From contig OZ245029.1 in assembly GCA_965223955.1 (NCBI GenBank), positions 186,001 through 250,000 of the forward strand: 64,000 nt of DNA. Direction: 5' to 3'. How positions within the stretch are numbered: position 1 is the stretch's first letter; every line of letters begins with the position of its first letter. This document shows, in pieces, positions 25,001 to 32,141 of the stretch. The position numbers and the translations under genes are program-made. The notes under the pieces are model-generated. The model had not been told where the DNA came from. It searched no databases and worked only from the letters and a program-made list of their open reading frames with translations. The DNA comes from Bin75 sp965223955 (lineage in GTDB: Bacteria; Nitrospirota; Nitrospiria; Nitrospirales; UBA8639).

Positions 25001-25130
25001 TCATCGAATCAACTCCCGATACGATAATCTCTTCCCCGGCCATCCGTTCAGCCAAAAACGCCATGTGATCCGGCGTGTCCTGCTCACGGATATTATGCTG
25101 TCCGGCAAATATCCTGCACACACCATCAGC
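25001..25130 (-). pseudogene. Second IS1595-type transposase remnant, frameshifted
   Basis: Minus strand: FAGQHNIREQDTPDHMAFLA, then ERMAG followed after a frameshift by KRLSYRELIR and TGA (25003-25001). It is homologous to the remnant at 21310-21486 (REQDTVDQM...KRLRYRELIA) but diverged and in opposite orientation. Its stop touches the stop of the DUF2335 gene. Confidence 0.65.
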
Positions 25131-25866
25131 GTCGTCATTCTGAGCTTGTCCTGAGCAAAGCGAAGGACCTGGCGACGAATCTGCTGTCTGTCATTCCCGC
25201 GTGCGCGGGGATCCAGAGTCGTTGTGCAGTTGTAGCCGCGCCATCACATGGCGCCACCTCATGGCGCCTGCGGGCGGGGCTGCGCCCCGGTCATTTCTCT
25301 TGCTGTCATGCCTGCGAAAGCAGGAATCCAGTGTCGTTTCTTCACAAAGTAGGTCGGGTGAGCCGAAGGCGTAACCCGACAATCCCGGCGTAACCCGACA
25401 CACCGCAACCCCTCGTCGGATTACGCTACGCTAATCCGACCTACAACGGCTGTCATTCCCGACCCTGATCGGGGATCCAGAGTCTTTTTCCTCACGAATG
25501 AAAAAAACAAAAGCCCTGGATCCTCGATTAAAGATGTCGAGGATGACAGAGGGGGAAAGGCGAGGATGACAGAAGGAGAAAAGCAGGAATCCAGTGTCTC
25601 AGAGTCTTTATCTTTGCTTTTGTCTGTCATCCCCGACCCCGATCGGGGATCCAGTGTCTCTCTCCTCACAAACGAAGGAAAAGGCAAAGACCCTGGATCC
25701 TTTACTTGACTGGATCCCCGTAGATTGCCTGGATCCTCGATTAAAAATGTCGAGGACAAGCGTCGGGGACAAGCGTCGAGGATGACAGACAAAGACAAAA
25801 GCAAAACCCTGGAACCCTGATGTCCCGGCACCTGCGGGCGTGGCTACGCCCTCTTGACCATCCAGT
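25131..25866. repeat. Repeat mosaic
   Basis: No gene. GCGCGGGGATCCAG, CGCCATCACATGGCG, GTCATGCCTGCGAAAGCAGG, GTCGGATTACGCTACGCTAA and several GGATCCCCGA / TCGAGGATGACAG units. Confidence 0.8.
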
Positions 25867-25885
25867 GGTAAGACGTTATCTTACC
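25867..25885. promoter_or_regulatory. Operator-like inverted repeat before vapB
   Basis: GGTAAGA-CGTTA-TCTTACC, a perfect 7-bp inverted repeat ending 4 bp before the antitoxin ATG; a likely binding site for the AbrB-fold antitoxin. Confidence 0.55.
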
Positions 25886-25889
25886 TGTG

Positions 25890-26123
25890 ATGAATACGGT
25901 CATATCATCAAAGGGTCAGATCATCATACCCGCCAAGTTTCGCCGCCAGGACAAAATCGCAGCCGGTCAGGCATTTGATGTGGAACGGGTGGATAAAGGC
26001 AAGTATCGTCTGACAGTGACGACTCCCCCGAAAAATCAGGGATTGGTGGACACGCTGCTCGCCTGTCCGGTGAAAGGCTGGTTCGTGCCGATTGAATCGG
26101 AATCCACCGACTCGCTTGAATGA
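25890..26123 (+). CDS. SpoVT/AbrB-fold antitoxin (VapB-like)
   Basis: 77 residues (ATG 25890; a GTG at 25887 is also possible). MNTVISSKGQIIIPAKFRRQ is a classical AbrB-type swapped-hairpin N-terminus, followed by DKIAAGQAFDVERVDKGKYR. The C-terminal tail would wrap the toxin. Its TGA overlaps an ATG at 26120, the expected coupled start of the PIN toxin. It probably autorepresses through the inverted repeat immediately upstream. Confidence 0.8.
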   Translation: MNTVISSKGQIIIPAKFRRQDKIAAGQAFDVERVDKGKYRLTVTTPPKNQGLVDTLLACPVKGWFVPIESESTDSLE

Positions 26124-26133
26124 CCATCGTGAC

Positions 26134-26538
26134 GTGTCTGGTCTCGATGCCAATGTGCTGTGCGAGGCGGCAAAGCCCAGTCCGGACCTAAGGGTCATCG
26201 AGTGGCTGACGCGTCACGAACGCGACCTTGTCGTCAACCCGGTGATCCTGGGGGAAGTGCGCTTCGGTATCCTCCTGCTTCCATCCGGACGACGGCGGAG
26301 AAAACTCGAAAGCTGGTTCGATGACGTCACCCGACGCAGTCACTGCGTCCCATGGGACGCGGAGACGGGATTGCGTTGGGCGGAACTCCTGGCGCATCTC
26401 CGTACGCTTGGCAGACCGATGCCGATCAAAGACAGTCTCATTGCCGCAACCGCCCTCACTTATGGTTTACAGCTTGCGACCCGAAACCGGCGCGATTTTG
26501 AAGCTTGCGGGGTCGAGCTGGTGGACCCGTTTATTTGA
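26134..26538 (+). CDS. PIN-domain ribonuclease toxin (VapC-like), start region disturbed
   Basis: About 134 residues. The PIN core is intact: GLDANVLCEAAKPSP (first catalytic Asp), NPVILGEVRFGILLLPSGRR, then PMPIKDSLIAATALTYGLQL with the acidic cluster, and TRNRRDFEACGVELVDPF. VapC toxins cleave tRNA or rRNA. The coupled ATG at 26120 (overlapping the antitoxin stop) opens MTIVTCLV in a different frame; LDAN is reached only by a shift at about 26140. Either the gene is frameshifted or it starts at GTG 26134, which lacks a ribosome binding site. I give the GTG start with reserve. Confidence 0.65.
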   Translation: MSGLDANVLCEAAKPSPDLRVIEWLTRHERDLVVNPVILGEVRFGILLLPSGRRRRKLESWFDDVTRRSHCVPWDAETGLRWAELLAHLRTLGRPMPIKDSLIAATALTYGLQLATRNRRDFEACGVELVDPFI

Positions 26539-27219
26539 AGAAAACGGGATGCTCCCGCCCGGGTCCCGACACCCCGCGCAGTCTTTCCCTCGCTGTCATT
26601 CTGAACGAAGTGAAGAATCTCGTAGTTGTAGCGGCGCCAGCTTCTGGCGCCACCTCATGGCGCCTGCGGGCGGGGCGGCGCCACGGTCATTTCTCTTGCT
26701 GTCATTCCTGCGAAAGCAGGAATCCAGTGTCGTTTCTTCACAAAGTAGGCCGGGTTAGCCGAAGGCGTAACCCGACAATCCCGGCGTAACCCGACACCGC
26801 AACCCCTCGTCGGATTACGCTACGCTAATCCGACCTACGCTTTCTCTTGTCTGTCATCCCCGACCCCGATCGGGGATCCAGGGTGTTTGCTTTTTCCTGC
26901 GTTCATGAAGATAACGGACACTGGATCCTCGCGTTCGCAAGGATGACAGAAGGAGGCGATGCCGCCACTACAGAGGAGGGGTCCCAGAGGGCGAGGGGAA
27001 AAAACGCGCCAGCTTCTGGCGCCATGAACCGGCGCCTGCGGGCGGGGCGGCGCCACGGTCATTTCTCTTGCTGTCATTCTGAACGAAGTGAAGAATCTCT
27101 CGCTCAACAACCGAACGCCCTGAAAAGCAGATTCCTCGCTACGCTCGGAATGACCATGTTGGTGTATTGTCTAGAATGACAGCAGGGAAAAGCTGGAATC
27201 TATCAAGAAATGGTCGCTC
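26539..27219. repeat. Repeat mosaic
   Basis: No gene. It has TTCTGAACGAAGTGAAGAA units, CAGCTTCTGGCGCC hairpins, GCGAAAGCAGGAATCCAGTG, GTAACCCGACAATCCCGGCG, and a block (26845-27010) recurring at 29060-29215. Confidence 0.8.
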
Positions 27220-27258
27220 TTGATTGACAAACTAACGAGAGCACGGGACTATCATCAG

Positions 27259-27591
27259 ATGAAACTGCCAACGGATTCGCTCATTGCCGGGGACAAACTG
27301 ACACGCTACCTGCTGGTGTCGCAAGCGCATGGGGACAAATCAGCTTTTCTGGCCCAAGTTGGTTATACCTTGCGGAATGCTGACGACCTGCTCCAAGATT
27401 TACGCCTGCAGATTCTTTCGCTGGATGCACAACTGCTGGAATCCAACCAATTTGGCCAATACTATGAGATACGCGGGACACTCACTGGGCCAACCGGTGG
27501 GACCTTGGCTGTTCGCACGATTTGGATAACTGAACACTTGTCGGGCATCACGAAGTTCGTTACACGGATTCCAGACAAGGGGAAGACATGA
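27259..27591 (+). CDS. DUF6883-like protein
   Basis: 110 residues from ATG 27259 (the frame is open from a TTG at 27220). KLPTDSLIAGDKLTRYLLVS, then KSAFLAQVGY and the C-terminal YYEIRGTLTGPTGGTLAVRT with IWITE match the DUF6883 pattern as I recall it. Its stop overlaps the start of a DUF4926-like gene (ATGATG). DUF6883/DUF4926 pairs recur in bacterial genomes and look like toxin-antitoxin or toxin-immunity couples, but no activity is established to my knowledge. Confidence 0.65.
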   Translation: MKLPTDSLIAGDKLTRYLLVSQAHGDKSAFLAQVGYTLRNADDLLQDLRLQILSLDAQLLESNQFGQYYEIRGTLTGPTGGTLAVRTIWITEHLSGITKFVTRIPDKGKT

Positions 27592-27830
27592 TGAAGCTTG
27601 AACCTTATACTGATGCGGCCCTCACCGTGGATTTGCCGGAATATCGGCTGTGTCGTGGCGACATCGTCAAGCTGGTGGACCACCATGTTGCCCCGGATGG
27701 CACAGAAGGATACTCCATCGAAGTCTTCAACGCGGTGGGTGAAACCATGACCGTCACCGCCGTCCCCATCTCGGCGCTCGAAGCACTCCGTCAGGACGAA
27801 GTGCTCTGCGCTCGACCGTTGGCGCAGTAA
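27588..27830 (+). CDS. DUF4926-like protein
   Basis: 80 residues. TVDLPEYRLCRGDIVKLVDH, then GTEGYSIEVFNAVGETMTVT is the small SH3-like DUF4926 barrel. It overlaps the upstream gene by 4 bp, indicating translational coupling, and ends before a long repeat mosaic. Confidence 0.7.
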   Translation: MMKLEPYTDAALTVDLPEYRLCRGDIVKLVDHHVAPDGTEGYSIEVFNAVGETMTVTAVPISALEALRQDEVLCARPLAQ

Positions 27831-28396
27831 CGGATGACGAACACCAGCGTCGTCATGTCTTCCCTCACCCTGCCCCCCGATTAAAAATGTCGGGGGCTTC
27901 GCCTCATTTCAGACTGGGGGCGAGGGACAAAAGACAGCGCCAGCTTCTGGCGCCACTTCATGGCGCCTGCGGGCGGGGCTGCGCCCCGGTCCCGAAAGCT
28001 ATTTGGGGGCGAGGACTGTTTGAGCGAAGCGCTTGTCCTGAGCAACGCGAAGGAACTCTCAATCAAAAACCGAGCGCTTGGAAAAGCAGATTCCTTCCTT
28101 CGACAGACCCTTCGCAAAACTCAGGGCGTACTCAGGACAGGCGCTATGCTCGGAATGGCAAAGGCACCCGGAGGGCCACGCACGGGCGCCAATGGTTTTG
28201 GGTCCTTTTGCCGAAACAAAAGAGCCTGTCCTGAGCAGAGCGAAGGAACCTCGCCGTGCGGGGCCGACACCCCGCGCATTCCCCCCCCCCTTAAATGTGC
28301 CGTCAAGGCTCCTTGACAAATACAGGAACGCATGAATAATGAAGGAAGGACGGCGGTCGTTTGAATGGTTCATGAAGGACATGAAGGAGGCAAGCA
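27831..28396. repeat. Repeat mosaic
   Basis: No gene. Contains CCCCCGATTAAAAATGTCGG near 27871-27890, CAGCTTCTGGCGCC, GCGGGGCTGCGCCCCGGTCC, CTTCGACAGACCCTTCGCAA and TGAGCAGAGCGAAGGAACC. From about 28300 the DNA is unique and leads to the ribosome binding site of the next gene. Confidence 0.75.
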
Positions 28397-28762
28397 ATGA
28401 AGAAACCGTCAAGCGTCACGCTGAACGTCTTGGGTGTTCGTGAGGACGAGAAGTGGTGCGCGATTGCATTAGAAATGAGTCTGTTGGGGTATGGGAAAAC
28501 GTTTGAAGAAGCGCTTGAGGATTTAAAGGAAACGATCATTGCTCAAGTCACGTATGCCATAGACCATCATAAGACGATCGATCACATCTTCATTCCTGCC
28601 GAACCGCACTATTTTGAACTCCACGCGAGATTAAAATCCCAGGCATTAAAAAACCGTTTCTTGAACCGCGTCCAATCTCAACAAACGGATTATCAGGTGG
28701 GAAGCATGCGAGTTCCTCGGATAAAAGCCTCACCGCTCCCTGAACCAGAACCGGTTTCGTAA
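28397..28762 (+). CDS. HicB-like protein without HicA partner
   Basis: 121 residues; AAGGAGG lies 6 nt upstream of ATG 28397. VTLNVLGVREDEKWCAIALE, then MSLLGYGKTFEEALEDLKET is the HicB-type RNase-H-like fold. The extended C-terminus (HARLKSQALKNRFLNRVQSQ) is longer than in antitoxins. No HicA-like gene is adjacent on either side, so it is an orphan antitoxin or a HicB-like regulator. Confidence 0.65.
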   Translation: MKKPSSVTLNVLGVREDEKWCAIALEMSLLGYGKTFEEALEDLKETIIAQVTYAIDHHKTIDHIFIPAEPHYFELHARLKSQALKNRFLNRVQSQQTDYQVGSMRVPRIKASPLPEPEPVS

Positions 28763-29483
28763 CACACTACCCGCTTCCTTACCACGGTTCCAAAACGATC
28801 ATTCATCAAAGAATACAACAAAACCTCATCCGGTTTTTTGACCTTCCTTCTGATATGTTTTCATAAGTTGTAGCGGCGCCATCGTATGGCGCCACCTCAT
28901 GGCGCCTGCGGGCGGGGCGGCGCCCGGGTCATTTCTTTTTCTGTCATTCCTGCGAAAGCAGGAATCCAGTGTCGTTTCTTCACAAAGTAGCCGAAGGCGT
29001 AACCCGACACCGCAACCCCTCGTCGGATTACGCTACGCTAATCCGACCTACGCTTTCTCTTGTCTGTCATCCCCGACCCCGATCGGGGATCCAGGGTGTT
29101 TGCTTTTTCCTGCGTTCATGAAGATAACGGACACTGGATCCTCGCGTTCGCAAGGATGACAGAAGGAGGCGATGCCGCCACTACAGAGGAGGGGTCCCAG
29201 AGGGCGAGGGACAAAAACGCGCCAGCTTCTGGCGCCACCTCATGGCGCCTGCGGGCGGGGCTTTGCCCCGGTCATTTCTTTTTCTGTCATTCCTGCGAAA
29301 GCAGGAATCCAGGGTCGTTTCTCTTGGCAAAGACAGGAAAAGAAAAAGACCCTGGATCCCCGATCGGGGTCGGGAATGACAGACGGGAGAAAAGACAGCG
29401 CCATGAGATGGCGCCGCTACAAGGACAAAAGCAAAGACCCTGGATCCCCGATTAAAGATGTCGAGGATGACAAGAAAGAATCA
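28763..29483. repeat. Repeat mosaic
   Basis: Up to about 28865 unique DNA without a visible gene; then CATCGTATGGCGCCACC, GCGAAAGCAGGAATCCAG, GTCGGATTACGCTACGCTAA, a copy of the 26845-27010 block, and GGATCCCCGATCGGGGTCGG units up to the Slam-tail remnant. Confidence 0.75.
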
Positions 29484-29606
29484 TTAGAACTGCCGCACCC
29501 AGCGCATTTCTACGAGGTTGCGTTGGAAGTCGTACAGTTGCGCGTTGGATTCGCGGACCTGGTTGGAAAACACCACCTGGGGGCTAAACCCGAACACGGT
29601 GATCGC
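29484..29606 (-). pseudogene. 3' remnant of a second Slam-like gene
   Basis: Minus-strand codons read AITVFGFSPQVVFSNQVRES, then NAQLYDFQRNLVEMRWVRQF and a stop at 29484-29486. Of these 40 residues 33 match the end of the Slam protein at 32142. The homology stops abruptly at about 29606, where an unrelated HTH fragment starts. It is a diverged paralogue, not a recent copy. Confidence 0.75.
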
Positions 29607-29700
29607 CTACCGGCAAGGCATTCCGATCACGGCGTTGGCGAAACGGTACGGCCTCAGCCGACCGACGATTTATCGGACTTTCAGGCGGTTGGGAGTGTAA
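29601..29700 (+). pseudogene. Resolvase-type helix-turn-helix fragment
   Basis: Plus strand: VIAYRQGIPITALAKRYGLS, then RPTIYRTFRRLGV and stop at 29698-29700. This resembles the C-terminal HTH of serine recombinases (AKxxGxSRxTIYR). No catalytic domain is present. It joins head-on to the Slam remnant. Confidence 0.45.
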
Positions 29701-29735
29701 CGTTTGCTGTTACGGTATGTCTGAGTCGTCAACAA

Positions 29736-30173
29736 TCAATTACTGAGTATGAATTGGCCTTTGGCGACGGTCAAATGAAAGTCCTGTAGCAAATCCATGC
29801 CGACTAACACGTCGAATGTATCTGCTTTCTTACCCATGATGGTCACTTTCATTCGACTATGTCCGCGTGCAGTAGTGGTCAATTGCTGCTGGCCTGGTTG
29901 CTGCTGCTGCTGGCCTTGCGATAGTTCAGTTATTGGCACATGAAGCCCTACGCTGCACGTAGGGAGGTCTTGATCCCCGTGTACGCCTCCGACTGGCATC
30001 CATCCGTCTGAGCTTAGTTCCAATTCCTCTAAAACTTTTGGCGAAATCGAGCTTATGGTTGCCCCTGTATCCAAGAGCGCCCGGTATGATCTTGTTTTGT
30101 TGGTTGTTGGGTTAGAAACAAGCACATTCAAAAGGAGTTGTCGTTTTTCAATAGACCCTCTATACGTCGGCAT
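29736..30173 (-). CDS. Retropepsin-like aspartic protease
   Basis: 145 residues from ATG 30173. The active-site motif is YRALLDTGATISSIS; LVGMDLLQDFHLTVAKG is the matching second-strand element of single-domain retropepsins, which act as homodimers. A low-complexity insertion SQGQQQQQPGQQQ sits at about residue 86, in the expected surface region. It lies 2 nt downstream of a partner gene (30176-30445), so the two are one operon. The substrate is unknown. There is no signal peptide, so a cytosolic role is likely. Confidence 0.75.
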   Translation of the reverse strand: MPTYRGSIEKRQLLLNVLVSNPTTNKTRSYRALLDTGATISSISPKVLEELELSSDGWMPVGGVHGDQDLPTCSVGLHVPITELSQGQQQQQPGQQQLTTTARGHSRMKVTIMGKKADTFDVLVGMDLLQDFHLTVAKGQFILSN

Positions 30174-30175
30174 AG

Positions 30176-30445
30176 TTACTTCTCGACGGAAACAAAATCG
30201 ATATACATAGCTGCGCCGCCAAACGAAGCCGGACTCTCGCCTATTTCCCTCAACGAGAAATGGCCTAGGCTGTATTTTTCGCATGCAATATCATATGCAT
30301 CATTCCTGTCGTTATAGATGGCAACGAGCTCGCCATCATGAAACACAGCAATCCGCCCGAAATGGTTTTGTTCCAATTCTTCTTTCATCGAATTGTACGC
30401 ACTGATATTTTTCTTCAACTGGTCCATTCCCGGGATTTCAGTCAT
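30176..30445 (-). CDS. Small conserved-looking protein paired with the retropepsin
   Basis: 89 residues from ATG 30445 with GGGAGG about 10 nt upstream; the frame is open to 30499. MKEELEQNHFGRIAVFHDGE, then LVAIYNDRNDAYDIACEKYS and GHFSLREIGE recall DUF5678-type proteins, in which a short beta element GxxAVFHDGExV is followed by a helix. Tight spacing to the retropepsin suggests functional coupling, possibly substrate and protease, which is inference. Confidence 0.6.
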   Translation of the reverse strand: MTEIPGMDQLKKNISAYNSMKEELEQNHFGRIAVFHDGELVAIYNDRNDAYDIACEKYSLGHFSLREIGESPASFGGAAMYIDFVSVEK

Positions 30446-30499
30446 GGCCACCGATCCTCCCTGTTTAGAAATTGGACTCTGCAACCCACTCATATTCAC

Positions 30500-31076
30500 T
30501 TTTATACCCCTTTAGGCTAGAAGTGACAAGCTTAGATACTAAATGAACAGTTGGAACAAACAACGACCTTTGCCTATCGTAGCATAGAGGTCCCAAGGAA
30601 AGGGCCGCATCTTATGCAGCCCAGCGACCTCTCCGCAGTTGTAGCCGCGCGATCTTATCGCGCCTGGAGAGGCCGATAAAAAGACAGCGCCATGAGATGG
30701 CGCCGCTACAAATACAAAAAGAGAAGGACGAAAAGAAAAGACTCTGGATCCTTATAGATCGCCTGGATCCCCGATTAAGGACGTCGGGGACAAGCGTCGA
30801 GGATGACAGAAGGGACAAAAACGCGCCAGCTTCTGGCGCCACCTCAGGGCGCCTGCGGGTAGGGCTGCGCCCCAGTCATTTCTTTTGCTGTCATTCCTGC
30901 GAAAGCAGGAATCCAGTCTTAGTTTCTGTGGCGTGTAAGAAGGAAATAACAACGACACTGGATCCTTTCCTTGCCTGGATCCATTCTTTGACTGGATCCC
31001 CGATCAGGTCGGGCACGAACGGTGCCCACCCGCCCTCGTCATTCGTGCAGCGGAATTGTTGATGGTGGAGTGCCTG
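30500..31076. repeat. Repeat mosaic
   Basis: The first about 100 bp are unique DNA. The rest holds CAGCGCCATGAGATGGCGC, GATCTTATCGCGCC, CAGCTTCTGGCGCCACC, GCGAAAGCAGGAATCCAG and GGATCCCCGATCAGGTCGGG units. No gene seen. Confidence 0.75.
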
Positions 31077-31325
31077 TCAGCGCAGGATTTGACCATTGCG
31101 CCATAACTCATATTCACTGATATCGATCTCCTTGTTCCATACCACGGCATAACCGCCTCGCTCCACTTGAGCGGACTTGAATAACGCAGGGTTTCTCAAA
31201 GGAGCAAACATTTCCTTTTCCAGCAATGGAGTCACGTCATATGTTTTTATTTGCGTATTATCAAACGTGACCAAGAGCGTATGATCATCAATAGCTTCGA
31301 CAGACTGTACCTTCGGATAGGGCAT
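31077..31325 (-). CDS. DUF2442 protein (TA-like pair member)
   Basis: 82 residues from ATG 31325. PKVQSVEAIDDHTLLVTFDN, then IKTYDVTPLLEKEMFAPLRN and AVVWNKEIDISEYELWRNG is a complete DUF2442 fold. It follows a DUF4160 gene with 2 nt spacing; DUF4160-DUF2442 pairs are widespread and TA-like. The frame is open upstream, but family N-termini start at this Met. Confidence 0.85.
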   Translation of the reverse strand: MPYPKVQSVEAIDDHTLLVTFDNTQIKTYDVTPLLEKEMFAPLRNPALFKSAQVERGGYAVVWNKEIDISEYELWRNGQILR

Positions 31326-31327
31326 GA

Positions 31328-31549
31328 CTACACCAACGGGGGTAATTGACGGAATGTTTGAGAAGTCCACATTTCGTTCAATTCGCTTCTGTGCAGCGTT
31401 CCCCATTCAACAACAAGCTTTTTGGCTCTTTTCGGCAGATCGCCTTCTATCATTTCCAAGGTATTGAGATGAAACAACCCCACATGTTCACCATAAACCG
31501 CATGTTTTAACAATCTTCCGACAACGTAAATGATGGTAGAGATTACCAC
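31328..31549 (-). CDS. DUF4160 protein with disturbed N-terminus
   Basis: About 73 residues from a GTG at 31549. The C-terminal two thirds are canonical: HAVYGEHVGLFHLNTLEMIE, then GDLPKRAKKLVVEWGTLHRS and ELNEMW. The expected N-terminal part, with the metal-binding-like PPHFHA segment, is replaced by STIIYVVGRLLK. The gene may be damaged by an internal deletion, with upstream DNA taken over by a repeat at about 31560. Confidence 0.6.
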   Translation of the reverse strand: MVISTIIYVVGRLLKHAVYGEHVGLFHLNTLEMIEGDLPKRAKKLVVEWGTLHRSELNEMWTSQTFRQLPPLV

Positions 31550-32141
31550 CTTGACGCTGATAGGGAAAGCCCCGTAGTAGGTCGGGGTAGCCAAAGGCGT
31601 AACCCGACATGCCCGGCGGCACCCGTGGCCGCATTCTACCGGTAGTTGTAGCGGCGGCATCGTATGCCGCCACAAGATGGCGCCTGCGGGCGGGGCTGCG
31701 CCTCTCCGTAGTTGTAGAGCTGTAGGTCGGGTTAGCCGAACAGGCGTAACCCGACACCGCAGCCCCTCGTCGGATTACGCGACGCTAATCCGACCTACAA
31801 CGACTGGAGAGGCCGCCAAGATTGCCCTCACCCTGCGCCCCGATTAAAAATGTCGGGGGCTGCGCCTCATTTCAGACGGGGGCGAGGGACAAAAGAACGC
31901 GCCAGCTTCTGGCGCCACTTCATGGCGCCTGCGGGCGGGGCTGCGCCCCGGTCCCGAACTCTGGTTGGGGGCGAGGACTGTCTGAGCGAAGCGAGTTCCG
32001 CAGCCATAGGTCGGGTTAGCCGAAGGCGTAACCCGACAGCGCAGCAGCCCCTCGTCGGATTACGCTGCGCTAATCCGACCTACAACTGGATCCCCGATTA
32101 AGAATGTCGGGGACAAGCGTCGAGGATGACAGAAGAGAATC
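31550..32141. repeat. Repeat mosaic
   Basis: No gene. GTAGGTCGGGTTAGCCGAA / GTCGGATTACGCGACGCTAA pairs, GGCGGCATCGTATGCCGCC, CCCCGATTAAAAATGTCGGG, CAGCTTCTGGCGCC and GGATCCCCGATTAAGAATG units. Confidence 0.8.
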
